64,000 bases of DNA. Origin: Medicago truncatula. Its lineage: Eukaryota; Streptophyta; Magnoliopsida; Fabales; Fabaceae. The notes under the pieces were generated by a model that did not search any database, was not told the origin of the DNA, and saw only the letters and a program-made list of their open reading frames with translations. Position 1 is the stretch's first letter. Every line of letters begins with the position of its first letter. Shown here piece by piece: positions 1-11,655 of the stretch. A program made the translations under genes and the position numbers. The stretch spans positions 19,842,001-19,906,000 of the forward strand of contig NC_053043.1 in the NCBI RefSeq assembly GCF_003473485.1, written 5' to 3'.

Positions 1-129
1 ATGTGAGCGGTTTTGGTTTTGTTTGAGGCTATATCTGGTTTGAAAGAGGCATATCTTCTTCATATTCATTGTAACTAAAATATTCAACACACTTAAGTTT
101 TCTAACTTCCTATATTTTTTTTCATCAAG

Positions 130-291
130 ATGTTTAATGACATGAGAACGACTATGATTTCAAACCGCTGCAAGGAGGCATTTGCAAACATCTCCGCAAG
201 ATCTATGATCACAATGACTAGACAATTTCGATTGAACAATCGGATTTTAGTGAAACATGAAGGAGTTAATGTCTCAAGTGTTCTTGAGGTT
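130..291 (+). other. Exon-like open segment of unknown origin (also at 11734-11895)
   Basis: An open segment starting ATG after an AG and ending at a GAG/GTTAGT donor-like site would encode about 54 residues rich in Arg, Asn and Met. A second short exon-like piece lies near 977-1012, reading VAFDDVPGRGTIR before a GTAAGT. I do not recognise either. They may be relics of a captured gene upstream of UBA5 or chance open frames. Both are repeated in the second duplication copy. Confidence 0.2.
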
Positions 292-1049
292 AGTATACAC
301 TTTTGTTTAAGGCTTGTTGTTTTTCTATATAAAATTTATATGCTTTGATTGGTTATTTTAATATATAATCCTTGGAATATGGATATGTGTGTGCGGAATT
401 AATGTAGTTTTTATGTTTTTTATGAGGTGGATAGAAGAAAACATACATGATAACCTAGTGTTTGTTTGGTTGCATGGTGGGTGCACCAAAACACACGTTT
501 GTGTCAATTGAACGTGATTTCATCTTAATAATCATGGTAAATTACACTCACCTTCATTGAGGTATGATTGTATCAAACATGTATTAGTAGTTTCTAGAGT
601 CAAAGCAAAAACTATGCATTGCAATAACTTCGATTGTAGCCTCACCATTTGATTCCAAAGAAAAAGAAAAAGGCATCGCAAATTGATTAAAAGTGAAAAC
701 TACTTTTCTTCTTTTACAATACACATATGTGCTCTACCAAAATGAAATTTCGCACACCCATGTGTACCAAGGAGTTTTTCAAAAAACATATTTATAATCG
801 ATCCATGCAACTGTTTTTAACTAGTGTGGAATTGAACGATCAAGAGATTTTTTTAAAAGGATAGACTCAAAATAAACACACAACAAAACACTAAAAAGGG
901 TGTATCCTTTTCACCTTTGTTTACAATTTATTATTACAGTAGTTTCACGTGGAACAAGAAAAATTTCATAGAAGGTCGCTTTTGATGATGTTCCTGGTAG
1001 AGGCACTATAAGGGTAAGTGTAAACTTTTTTTTTGTCAAGAAGTTATGA

Positions 1050-1206
1050 TTTAATTAGTATGTTCTGTCGGTATACATTTATTTTACATAAGTGTATCTA
1101 TTAATCGACTTAGCAACACATCATTGAATGTACATGTAAAATTCGTTCAAAAAAAGAATGTATGTGTAAACTAATTATACACCGATAAAATATACTAATT
1201 AAATTT
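1050..1206. repeat. MITE-like element with AT-rich terminal inverted repeats (copy at 12654-12810)
   Basis: The ends are inverted copies of one another: TTAATTAGTATGTTCTGTCG on the left, and on the right the complement of a similar AATTAGTATATTTTATCGG. About 150 bp, non-coding, lying in the UBA5 upstream region. The second duplication copy carries the same element at the same place, so insertion preceded the duplication. Size and AT richness suggest a small DNA-transposon derivative; the superfamily is not clear. Confidence 0.4.
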
Positions 1207-1629
1207 TTTAATTAATACATTATGTGGTATACTTAATTTTTTTATTAAAAGAAAATCTAAGAAACTTCGCCTTCTTTCCTCTATAGTCTTCAACTCTTGA
1301 TACCCATTCAAATTTTTGGTGAGAAGTGGTGGTCGTGAAGGATCACTCGATTCAACATTTGGGCTTATAAGATAGTAAAAGAGTCAACACATTTGGGCTT
1401 ACAGAGTTTGTTAAGACAGCCCAACTAACAGTCAAGCCCGGTTCATTTTTTCGGTTCGGCCCGTAGTAAAATGAACGTAATTTGCCGTTTACTAACGCGA
1501 GTGAAGAAGATATACGCTACAATACTTACATTGTCGGAGAAGGAATAAAAAATTGGTTCAGTTCACGTTTCAACATTCAACTACAGTTTCAATTAAGCAT
1601 TTGGTTTTGCTCAAATTCAACATTGAGAG

Positions 1630-1953
1630 ATGGAGATCGAGCTCAATGACTTGATCACCGATCTTCAATCTCTCAATCAATCCCTTCCAGATCCATCTTT
1701 TCGCGATGCCTTCCTTAAGGTAATTCCACTTTTTTTCTTCTTCTTCTCAATTATTCAATTATCCATGATCCAACCAATTCTGCATGCATTTTTTATTGTA
1801 ATGAAATTCAAAATTAAATTGATTTTCTATGATAATTACATTTATCTATAATGTACAATGATTTCTGCTTAGAATTAGCTTGACTTGATTCGATTTCTAT
1901 CTTTTGATTTGAAGATTCAATCACACGTTGAACATATTGCTGATCTTGTTAGG
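1630..1953 (+). pseudogene. UBA5: Truncated 5' end of UBA5 fused to TTL upstream DNA
   Basis: Exon 1 (1630-1719, 30 codons starting [10 protein letters not shown]) is identical to that of the complete UBA5 at 13234. Intron 1 follows, and then exon 2 from 1915. Exon 2 breaks at 1949-1953 inside the codons for DLVR and continues into sequence found upstream of the TTL copies. The spliced frame stays open past the break and stops at TGA 2074-2076, so a transcript could give 43 UBA5 residues plus about 40 unrelated ones, ahead of the TTL start at 2169. All catalytic parts of UBA5 are missing, so the piece cannot act as an E1. It does keep the UBA5 promoter region, which may now drive TTL copy 1. 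Confidence 0.9.
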
Positions 1954-2168
1954 CTTTACGAGCACTTCCCATGGCTAATGTTGGGCTGGTTGAGTAGTGC
2001 GGCCTTGCCCAATATAGACTCTGCCATTTGGGACTTTATTGTCATTGTTACTTTACCATTCAAACCATTGAAATGACATTCTTGTCTACATGAGAAAGTG
2101 TGAATGATAAGTTAAATTCACCATGGTGTTTTCGTTCGTAGGGACAGCCGAAAGAGAATCCATTTATA

Positions 2169-5100
2169 ATGAGGGAGCAATCTGAGAACAAGAGCAAGAG
2201 TGCCAAGCCTAAAACAGGCATAAAGGAGAAGAAGAAAAGTGAGTTTGAGTTCTGCAAGGTTTGCAAAATAAATCATGACCAAGGTCTTCGCCACAAGTAT
2301 TTCCCTAAGCACAAACAATCCCTTTCCACCTTCCTCTCTCGCTTCAAAAACAAACTCTCCGATGTTCGCTTCTTCCTCAAAACACCTTCTCCTCTTACTC
2401 CTCAACTTGCTTCCGGCAATCGCTTCTGGTGTGTTTTCTGTGACCAAGATATCGATGAGCACTCCAGTTCTTTTGCCTGGTATCAATTTTTTGTTTTCAA
2501 TTTATGAACTATTGTCCAGGTTTTCTTTAGCTAAATTGTAATGAACGTTCTCTTGTTCTCGAGGCAGTGAAAATGCGATTCGTCACCTAGCAAGTGTAGA
2601 ACATGTGAATAATTTGAAGCACTTCTTTTGGAAATATGGTGGCACAGTGGATCAGCTGGATGTGTTTACAGTTTCTCATAATGACGTTGCAAAGGTGCCA
2701 TATAAAATCTTATGTCTGTTTTTTAGGGGATTTTTTTTTTTTTTTTTTATATATAAAATAACTCATTATATAGAATGCATTTGCTCATTAAGTTACAAAA
2801 AGCATTTGCTCATCATTTGTCATTTCTTTGCTAGTGCAGTGGGACAAGAGGTGCGCAAACCTTAAAAAAGAAGCTTCATTGCAAAGTGAGGAAAGTCCTG
2901 GAGCAGTTTTTGGACCTTCAAGTGATATCCATAATCAATCGAACAATGAAAATATTGATAGTTTTAAAAATAATATTTATTCCAATTCTGTGAACTCGAA
3001 TGTTGTTTTGCCTTTACACTGCTACACAAATGAGTATCAGGTATCCTCTTCAGGTCACTCTGGAGTTGGAAATACCGGCCTTTTAGATATTGGTAAATCT
3101 TCTTTACCTTCGGAAGCATGCTCCAGTGCGAATACCCTTGCTTTGCAGGATTTTGCAGGTATGCTTACCCTGTCTATTGGAAATGTCATTCCTTATTCTT
3201 TACAATTATCGGTCACTTGCGGGATTTGTTAAAAAGTTGAGACTTATCTTCCGTGTGCTTATGCTTTGTGTCTCAGCTGAACGGAGAAGTCACAAACTCC
3301 CTTATAATAGTGGACAATGGTCAAGTGATGGATACTCATGTAATAAAGCGGTAAGTCTATGTGTTGGGGGGAAGAGGGGAGGGTTTCTTAGGCTTTGACT
3401 CTTCTGCTTGAGAATCTAACTATTGAGTTTCAGACTTTCAGCAATTGTTGGTTGATGATTTCATTGGTTTGTAAGATCAATGTATCTAAAGTTTTTCCTA
3501 AAGTTATCTAAAATTTTCTTGTCTTCATGATCAAGGATTATAGTTTGCTTCTCGCAATGCATGCTTGTATATTTTATAATCTCTAATTTCTATTTTCACA
3601 TTATTCTGATTGTTGCTCCCCTCTTGCTCTGTAGCTTTCTAATGTCTAATTTAAACACTGATAAAGGCATTGCATTTCTTATGAATATAGCAGGTTCTTG
3701 ATAATGGTAAAGTGGTCAGCGGAGAGAGTGGTCCGCAAGGTGTTCATCTATCTATAACTATATATTTTTCTTAAGTTCTTATAATTCTATAAAGTTGGGG
3801 AGCATGTGCCAATTGAATATGTAATTTTTCATAGCACTATTGCATTTGCACCTATGTGCAAAATATTTGAAGACTTGAATGCAGAAAAAAAAGTTCTCTG
3901 TGGCATTATGACTTGCTCTTAGATAGATAACATTGAGGAGGCTGTGAATGTGATGGTAAACTAGTGTGCATGATGCATTGTCTACTAATGACTCTGCATT
4001 TTCAGGTATACAAATGCCCACTCGGATTTCTTTTGTGCCTGCTGAAAATGGTGGTGGAAATGTTCATTCTGGAGCACCTCCGCCTTGGTTTGAAACAACT
4101 GAGGGAGTTCAGATGCATCCGAAGCCTGTTTTAGGAGACCTTGTCTCCCATTCAAACAAGTCAGGGAAGCACAAAAAGTTGAATCCTAAACGCGTTGGAG
4201 CTGCTTGGGCAGAAAAGAGAAAGATTGAAATGGAGATGGAAAAGAGGGGAGAGACTGTGAGGAACGAATGTGATGCCAGCTGGTTTCCTAATTTTGGTAG
4301 AGTCTGGCAATCTGGCAGCAGAAGAGAATCCAGAAAAGAATTTGAAAAGGAGAAACAAGAGTTGTCAAATGTTGAAGCTCAACCTGAGATGCCAATCAAG
4401 ATACAACCTTATGTTAGCAAAAGAATGGTGCGTTTTACATTCTAAATATTATGGGTTTGATTTGTTTCAAAACTGTCTGTCAAAACCAGTCTGCTTTGTG
4501 CCTGACCGAGCCCAAGCTTGGCATGTTTGGTATATGGGTTGCAAAATGGGCAGAGTCAGGGGCGGTTGGTTTCATATCAATGGGGTAGCATTTGCTACCC
4601 CAAAAGAAAAAAAAAATCTTGAATAATGTAGTATAGTTTTGTATGTAGCTACCCCATTGATATATTATTTGGCTACTCCAAACAATTTTTGTTGGTTTAA
4701 AGAAGGATGATATCAATAAAATATAGATAATCTATTTAGTTTAGTATCAATTATAGATAAATTTGACTTAAAACTTCATAGAGCACAACTTTTATAAATA
4801 ATTATTGTTAGATTTTATTTTCTTTACTGTCGTTTCATTAAATATAAGTAAAAATTATCGTTATTGATTAAGTTCAATATATTAGTTTTTAAAATATATA
4901 TATATTTTTTGTATTTGGCCTCCTCATAAATATTGTGCTAGCTTCGCCGTTTTGCAGAGTACTTCAGACTGATCATACCACCATGTCTAGAATGGTGGTA
5001 TCAATTGTATACAGATAAAACATTTTTGAAAGGGGTTTCTGGCTAACTAACCATGAGACAACTTACAGAGTCAGTAAAACTTTCTTTAAGAAACAAATAT

Positions 5101-5579
5101 ATTTTGATAGCAGGTTACTAGGTTAGCATGTCTGGCTTGTTTAAAGCTTAAATTAACAGTTTTTTTTTTTTTTTTTTTTTTTGTTGTTGTGAATTTTAAC
5201 GTAATTAGTTTCTGTGTTTGTTTAATGAATAATTAATGATTTCTTTGGATTCTTCATCTTTTAAAAAAAAAAATAGAGCATAAAAGTTTCCTTAGCAGAA
5301 TTGATCCTTATGACTCAGTTTGTTGCCTGTCTCTAGAGTGGCTTCATGACAAAAATACATAATTTTGAGGGTGAAATTTGAAAGAAATGCTGCTAATATG
5401 CGTATAATTTTATAGCTGTAACTTCAATCCAAGTTGCTGATCTATTGTCTAGGCCTTTCCCTCTGCAATGCACCTCTAAGTTATTATTTTCATATATGTG
5501 CATATATCATTCATCAATCTGTAAATATTTGAACATGTTCCCTTTTTCTTTGCAGCGGATGGATAATGGTGGCGATTAA
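2169..5579 (+). CDS. TTL: TITAN-LIKE zinc-finger protein, copy 1 (only copy with all seven exons)
   Basis: Exons at 2169-2479, 2568-2694, 2840-3158, 3277-3350, 3694-3739, 4006-4427 and 5556-5579 join in frame to 440 codons. All borders are GT...AG. The protein resembles the plant TITAN-LIKE family (Arabidopsis At4g24900), a nuclear protein needed for normal nuclear division in endosperm and embryo. Two zinc-binding motifs are visible: C29/C32/H42/H48 and C88/C91/H110/H116. The C-terminal half carries the family's conserved blocks: HSGAPPPW, then NPKRVGAAWAEKRKIE, then PNFGRVWQSG, then KIQPY. The start is the first ATG before the first finger. The last exon adds only RMDNGGD and a stop. Only about 215 bases of TTL-type upstream sequence remain; before that lies truncated UBA5. 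The copy differs from the array copies by a few residues (for example Pro for Leu after GIQM, Phe for Leu after DASW). Confidence 0.9.
4550..4960. mobile_element. hAT-like non-autonomous element in TTL intron 6
   Basis: The element (4557-4953) starts CAGGGGCGG and ends near CGCCGTTTTG. It is flanked by the direct repeat GCAGAGT (4550-4556 and 4954-4960); the eighth base differs. That size and the CAGGGGCGG end fit hAT insertions. It is about 400 bp, non-coding and AT-rich inside. The same insertion is in intron 6 of every TTL copy (for example about 25183-25579), so it predates the amplification. Confidence 0.65.
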
Positions 5580-6705
5580 TGACTATGCAAGTGGGTGAAA
5601 TTTCTGGCGGCAAACATGTTCGGGGAATCAGCTTTAATGTATATACGCATTTCAGCATCTTTAACATTGGAGACTTGATGGAACTAACACAATGAAACAT
5701 TGTGAGTTCATGTTGATCCTAAGGGGAAAACTGCAGTCATTGTATAGCATTGACCCACAACCACAACAATGGATCAGTAAAACATGTACACTCATTAAGC
5801 AATGGGTGAGGGTTGTTGGTCTGCATCAATGATTGTGATAATAGGGAATCCATTGTACATTTCATGTTATCGTTTCTATCCGTTACCAACTAGTTTGACT
5901 ACAAGGTTATAGTTGCCTATAAATGACCTGCAATAGGTCCGACTGTTGTCTGAATCATGCCATGATGGTAGCTTTATAGCACCAGAGGTTGATCGGCACA
6001 ACGTATGTGCAATTACTGAATGTTTCATTTTTGCCAAACAGTGTGACTTTGATCATAGGACAATGTGTTCATAGTAGTATACAAAATACTGAGCTTGAGA
6101 AATTAAACTGCACTTATCTCTCTTTAAAGATGTTCTTTTTTTGGGCATTGACACGCATCTTTAAGATTGGTTCATTCTAAAAACTTTAGGATTTTGTTTG
6201 GTGTTTGAGTAAAGCTGGAAGAAGACTTGTGGGGGGTTACTGGGTCATTTTCAAACACCGACCCATGTAGTTCATGAACTGTTGTCATTTCATAAAGCAT
6301 GAAGAAGACTTGGCATTAAGATTTTCCAATTGCTCAATAGTTTTTGTTTTCGAAAAGTTTGAGTTATTTTTGTTTTGGAAAACTGACTTTTCTAATGTGA
6401 AACAAATATTCTGAAATCTTTAATATTATCTTAAGAGGAAATAATGAGCTCTAAAAAGTTTAAAACAATTCCATCATGCAAGTAATTTTTTAATGGGGCA
6501 CCTCAACAATTCATATTAATCTATCATTCCCCTGTGCGGTTGCTCCTTTCCTTACGTTAATGTTTATTTAATTATACTGAAACCTTTATAGTAATCATGT
6601 TGTCCTTGTCTTAATCTGCTATTCTTTTGAAGGCATCTCTATATGGCATAATCATCTCTAGAAGATTGTTTTAAATTGTATTGGCAGATTTTTTTTATAA
6701 TTGTT
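5580..6705 (+). other. 3' flank of TTL copy 1, probably 3' UTR and downstream sequence
   Basis: No convincing open frame. The sequence directly after the TAA is less AT-rich than the surrounding introns and probably includes the 3' UTR. None of this region, nor the second half of intron 6 (5019-5555), is present in the array copies. Confidence 0.4.
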
Positions 6706-7585
6706 TATATAATAATAAGTTTTTTTTTTTGTACAAAAGAGGGCAAAAGTCCAAAAAGAAAACTACAAAACTAAACAAACACTCCGAGGCATGCAAGCGC
6801 CGGATCTGTCATCAAAGAGAATATTTTGAAGCTCCCTCGGAGGAGTCTCCATTACATGGAAGTCAAAAGCGTTCAAAGTTAAACTAAAGTTAGCTAACCA
6901 ATCGGCTGCTCTATTGCCTTCACGCCAAGTATGGTTAATTTAAACATGCCAATTCATGTCTTTAAACTCACGGATGCGCCGAATCAAGGTAGGAGCACTC
7001 CCATTAATATTGCAATTTCATGTTATCATGTCGACCAACACCTTGGAATCACTTACAACTTGAAGGTGAGTAATCCCCCGTCCCCGAGCTAGCTCCAAAC
7101 CCAAATACATGACCCACATCTCTGCATGAAACGCATCACAAGCTCCAATTTTATGAGCATAACCGATCAAACAAATGCCATTGCTATCGCAAAGAAGGCC
7201 ACCACATTCGAAAAGGTTAATTGAGTTTTTATGCGCACCATCACAGTTGAGCTTGACCCAACCATCCTGAGGCCATTTCCACCCAATCAAAATAGTGTCC
7301 ATTTGATGAGACCATCCAGTCACATGTGTTTGTTCGCAACTATCAATCTCCATTGCCATCTTGAGAATAACATTTGTTGGATTGTTTGGACGCTGAAAAT
7401 CTTCTTCAAATATGCTTTTGTTCCTCCACTTCCATAAGTACCAACACGCCACCATGAAAGTGGTCTGCCAACCTTTTTTGTGTGCTCCTGCAAATTTGTT
7501 GTTTAGGTTGTCGAATATCCAATCCCTGCAATTCAAAGAAAATAAATCAGTAATGTGATTAGATGCTAAAAGTATATAATAATAA
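6706..7585 (-). mobile_element. 5'-truncated L1-type LINE with RNase H domain
   Basis: On the minus strand the piece encodes an RNase H-like domain of plant L1 elements: LNCDGA (first Asp), HAEM (Glu) and VSDS (Asp) lie in order between about 7250 and 7020. The open frame ends at 7018, but conserved downstream residues (a NWHV...HTWREGNRAADWLA-type stretch) continue in broken frames, so it is decayed. The + strand has a T run at 6720-6731, the poly(A) tail seen from the other strand. The 13-base direct repeat TATATAATAATAA flanks the insertion at 6706-6718 and 7573-7585. The repeat is AT-rich, so it is weaker proof than a complex one, but with the tail it fits target-primed insertion. Confidence 0.75.
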
Positions 7586-8447
7586 ATTAATAATACCTGT
7601 AAAGTGTAAATGTCCATATAAAAATTTCTCAATGAAATGTATGTACATATAATATATGGTGTGAATTATAAGATGACTATTACTGTTAGAAAATTTTCAT
7701 CTAAATCAGTTCATAGTTATTAAATTTAACTCAAAATCTCATCAAAATATGCTTGTAAAATATGCTTAGAAAAAGTGTTCAAAATAAGGCCAAGCACTAT
7801 GTTGACATTTCATGAAGATTCTATAATGGTCATTTTCCATCAAGAATATATAATTCCCAGAGGGACGTTGCATAGCCAATAAACAAATACGGTGATGCTG
7901 TTGCCAATCGATAGCTGCACCTCAATAATCTAAGCCTAGCATAATTAAGAATAATTAATTGGTTCAAATTATAATTAAGCTTTAGTTTTTGAGTGTTGAA
8001 ATTGAAAAACCCAATAATTAATAATACTCCAAACGAATAATCTGGAGAATATTGTGCAAACCGTGGTTAAGGAAGACAATAGGAAGATACCATTACCACC
8101 ATTTCACCATCAACTCCAATTCAAAACCATTGTTTCTTGATTACTTTGCAATAAGATTCACATCTTCGATTAAATAGTTTCTGAAGTAAGCTTTGATTAG
8201 GACATGTCTTGTGTTTAACATCTTCCTTCTGTTTCTTGTTTATGTGTATTTGTTTTGTTCAATTTTGTGATCCTCACATGATTGTGTCAACCTTCCAAAA
8301 CCCACTTCTGATTTCAACAGGGCTTGTAAAAAAGTAGACCTTTTTTTGTGGGTCATCTTTCCGTCTTCTACCCAAGATTTTATAAGGTATTAGGCACTGA
8401 AAAGTAGTTATCTTTTTTGTTTTTGTAAGTGAAGATAAATATTAGTA
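7586..8447 (+). other. Intergenic region and likely 5' UTR of the MOCOS-like gene
   Basis: AT-rich from 7586 to about 8040. From 8050 to 8190 it looks like a leader (ACC/CAT-rich, no long frame) followed by a possible donor CTGAAGTAAGC near 8180 and a T-rich stretch, which would suit a 5' UTR intron. No other gene seen. Confidence 0.3.
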
Positions 8448-9778
8448 TGGGAACAAATAGCCAGGAGCATGAAATTTCAGAAGCAGGATCTGAGGTAAAG
8501 TTGTCACAATTCAAAGATATATTCAGTTAAAGTTTGTCCTTATATGATGTTTTTTTTTTCAACCTCTAAAGCTTCAATAATTCAGAAGTTTACATACACT
8601 TAAATCTTTGTTAGGTAACTTATCCGGAGATTGTAGAAAATGAAGTCAAGGACATTAAGAAAGGTGCAACACATAAAATAATTGCAGAAAGTTGCAAATC
8701 AAACAGCATGGTCTTAAAGGTAACTATGATGTTCCAACTTTTACTCTGTTTGTTGGTTGAGATTGTGTTATTGTACCAATTGAATTGAAGCTGAAAAATG
8801 GTGTGAATTGTATCAAAACAGAAAGGACATGCAATGATTCCAGCTCACATCATAGCTGAAGCGATATCAACTATCCGCGAATTCGATATTAGATGGTCAG
8901 GTCCAATCACACCAAAAGAAATGGAATATGTTGAACAGTATGTTCTAGCAAAGTATCCAGAATATTCAAGGTTGATTGAAGGAGATGGAAATGGGATAGA
9001 CATGTCTACCTTTATCATCAATGAAGAACCGTTAGATGAAAAGGGAAAGTCACCAAGAGGGACTCCAAGTCCTAGAGATTCTTCTTCATATACATTTGGT
9101 AGTAGTCTACCTGAGTCTGATAGGGCCAAGATTCAACTAGAGCAATCAAGGTTACTTGATATTCTCAACAAGAAATCCTCATTTACCGGAAGTTTCATAT
9201 CTATCCCCGAAATTCAAGCTCAAAATAAGGTTTTGAAGCATTACGGTTTGACAGATGACGAATACCTTGTTCTCTTCACTCCAAGCTACAAGGATGCTAT
9301 GATGTTGGTAGGAGAAAGTTACCCTTTTATTAAGGGAAACTACTAGATGACCATTCTTGATCAAGAAGAAGATTTTATAAAGGAATTTGGTTGTTTTAAG
9401 GAGTCAAAGGTAATCCCAGCACCAAAGACTTGGTTGGACTTGAGGATTAAAGGGTCTCAGTTAAGTCAAAACTTTAGGAGGAGGTGTAAAATCAGTCCAA
9501 AAGGCTTATTCTCTTATCCAGCAGATGCTAGTGGAACAATGCATTGGATCTCAGAGGCTCACAGGAACAATTGGCATGTGCTGCTTGATGCATCTGCTTA
9601 TGTAGTTGGAAAGGATCGGCTGCATCTCGCGCTTCACCGCCCTGATTTTGTGATCTGTAGTCTTGATAACAACACTCATTCCAGTAATACTAATTCCAAT
9701 CCTTCAAGAATCACTTGTCTTTTAGTCAGAAAGGAATCCTTTGACACATCAGCTGCTTCATCTCAGGTAGTTGAATGA
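8448..9778 (+). pseudogene. MOCOS-like PLP-dependent transferase homologue with an in-frame stop
   Basis: Three exons can be joined in frame: 8448-8495, 8615-8719 and 8822-9778. The main exon resembles the plant molybdenum-cofactor-sulfurase-like family with an aminotransferase class V fold: NKVLKHYGLTDDEYLVLFT, then GESYPF, then KGLFSYPA, then NNWHVLLDAS, then HRPDFVICS. The usual transferase lysine region is replaced by a short loop, as in plant members of unknown activity. A TAG at 9344-9346 interrupts the frame between GNY and MTI; the frame continues cleanly to TGA at 9776-9778. A single base would account for the stop, so this is either a young pseudogene, a truncated product of about 220 residues, or a sequence error. 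Without the stop it would have about 369 codons, which may be short for the family. Confidence 0.6.
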
Positions 9779-10418
9779 ATGTTAATTGGATCACACAGCT
9801 GAAGTTTGAACTGCAGAAAGGAGATGTGAATTTCCCTGTCGTACTTTGTAGAATGAATAAATTAGCACATATAAATAGAATACCACTTATTAGTTACTGC
9901 TTTGGATGCATATGTATTCCAAAATCATCTGGGTTGTTTGTATTTTTATGTTTAATTAATTGAGGTATTGGTTTGTCTATTTTAACCAAACCCCATTTTT
10001 TCTTATCAGTTAAATAGTTTTCAAGACTTTTTATTTTATGTCTTACTGTAAACATCATAGTGCAACTTGTAATGTACCAAAATGCAATTTATCTTTTGGT
10101 ATGCTCTTTTGTTTTATGCTTAATGTGTAGTAATCAAATCAAGCTCTTAGATAATTCTCTTTTTTAATGTGATGGATTGACTTTAGTTAATATTTTTATA
10201 TGCAAAAGTGACATTGATTTCTTATGTGTGGGATAATATGGATTGGATTAGATCAAACTAGGTATATAACGCGTGCAACGATTAATTTTTTTATAAGTTT
10301 ATTGGAAACGACAATTTTGATAGTTCTATTGAACTATTTTTTTTTTTAAAAACATCAATATTAAAATAGTTTTAAACTTTTTTCATCATAAAGTGAAAGA
10401 GGTATTTTAAAAAATGGT
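9779..10418. other. AT-rich intergenic stretch, no gene seen
   Basis: Contains the likely 3' UTR of the MOCOS-like gene (TA-rich, no frame beyond a short one at 9775-9963). Nothing else could be supported. Confidence 0.3.
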
Positions 10419-10455
10419 GATGCTAAGTGTGTCCTTAGGGCAATGGTTAAGGAAA
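10419..10455. repeat. Single end of a GGTTAAG-type MITE
   Basis: The stretch reads TGCTAAGTGTGTCCTTAGGG followed by CAATGGTTAAG. It resembles the left end of the MITE at 58938 (GTGCCTTCGGGGCATTGGTTAAG-like). No matching second end was found before the LINE relic that follows. Confidence 0.3.
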
Positions 10456-10589
10456 CCAAAACAAGAAAGTTTGTATTGAATTCAACAATTTTTTAACTTT
10501 TAAAAAGTCAAATCTATCACAAAATAACACTCCAAAATAGAAATGTAAGAATGACAAAATAACATTGAAATGCGAACTCTTAAGTATTT

Positions 10590-11655
10590 TCACTCCGTGC
10601 TCTTGGGGCGTCGTCGCCATAATTATTTGCAATCCATTGTTGTTGATGGGGCTGTGGTGGAGGGAGTTCATCCGTTCGTCAAGCGGTTTTTTCCCACTTT
10701 GCGACTCATTTTAAGAGAGGTGGGATGGATAGAATAGCTTTGCACAACTTGCCGTTTCAGACTCTGAGGAATGCGGAGGGTGGGGCCTTACGCGACCTTT
10801 TACAGCTGAAGATGTTAAGGCAGTTGTGTGGGATTGTGATAGTTTTAAAAGGTCCGGATGGGGTGAATTTTGGTTTCTTCAAGGAATTATGGGCTGATTT
10901 GAAACATGATATTTTGCGCTTTATGGTGGAGTTCCACTGTAATGGGAAATTGTCAAGGGGTATTAATTCAAATTTTATTGCGCTTATTCCTAAAATTGAC
11001 AACCCTCGGAAATTGAATGACTATCGACCGATCTCGTTGGTGGGAAGCATTTATAAAGTTTTGGCGAAGGTTCTTGCTAATAGATTGCGCCAAGTGATCG
11101 GTACGGTGGTGTCGGAAGAGCAGTCAGCTTTTGTTCGTAATAGACAGATTCTTGACGGAATTCTGATTGCAAATGAGGTGGTGGATGAAGCATCCAGATT
11201 TAATAAGGAACTTTTGTTGTTCAAGGTGGATTTTGAAAAAGCGTACGACTCGGTTGACTGAGGGTATCTGGATGCGGTCATGGAGAGGATGTCGTTTCCT
11301 GTTCTTTGGAGGAAGTGGATTAAGGAATGTGTCTCGACTGCAGCAGCCTCGATCTTGGTTAATGGCAGCCCAACTGACGAGTTTCCTTTAGAGAGGGGGT
11401 TGCGCCAAGGAGATCCTCTCTCCCTTTTTTTTTTTTTTTTTGTTGGCTGCTGAGGGGTTGAATGTTATTATGAAGTCCGTGGTTGTGAGAAATATTTTTG
11501 AAGGCTTTAAAGTCGGGGCGTCTTCCTCCATGTCTGTTTCTCATCTTCAGTTTGCTGACGATACGTTGTTTCTTGGAGTGAAAAGTTGGGCGAACGTCCG
11601 GGCTATGTGAGCGGTTTTGGTTTTGTTTGAGGCTACATCTGGTTTGAAAGAGGCA
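10590..11655 (+). pseudogene. L1-type LINE reverse-transcriptase fragment
   Basis: The translation shows plant L1 reverse-transcriptase motifs in order: GPDGVNFGFFKELW (about 10853-10895), FIALIPK, YRPISLVGS, LANRLR, EEQSAFV, FEKAYDSVD (to 11258), RQGDPLSP, and HLQFADDT near 11548-11572, the catalytic Asp-Asp box. There is a TGA directly after YDSVD (11259-11261), a frame change upstream near 10725, and an expanded T run at 11417-11440. It is therefore dead. LINE similarity fades at about 11650, where the UBA5 upstream sequence starts. The final part, from 11605, is the piece also found at window position 1. Confidence 0.85.

Larger units (their letters stand above)
1..1953. repeat. Segmental duplication, copy A (partner 11605-13557)
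   Basis: Every position I compared matches the sequence 11604 bases downstream. I noticed only two substitutions (near 32 and 96), so the duplication is recent. It carries the end of an L1 reverse-transcriptase relic (about 1-75), the UBA5 upstream region, UBA5 exon 1 and the first 39 bases of exon 2. The right limit is sharp: up to 1953 it follows UBA5, and from 1949 on it follows the TTL upstream sequence. The left limit lies outside the window, because base 1 already corresponds to the middle of the LINE remnant at 11605. Confidence 0.95.
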
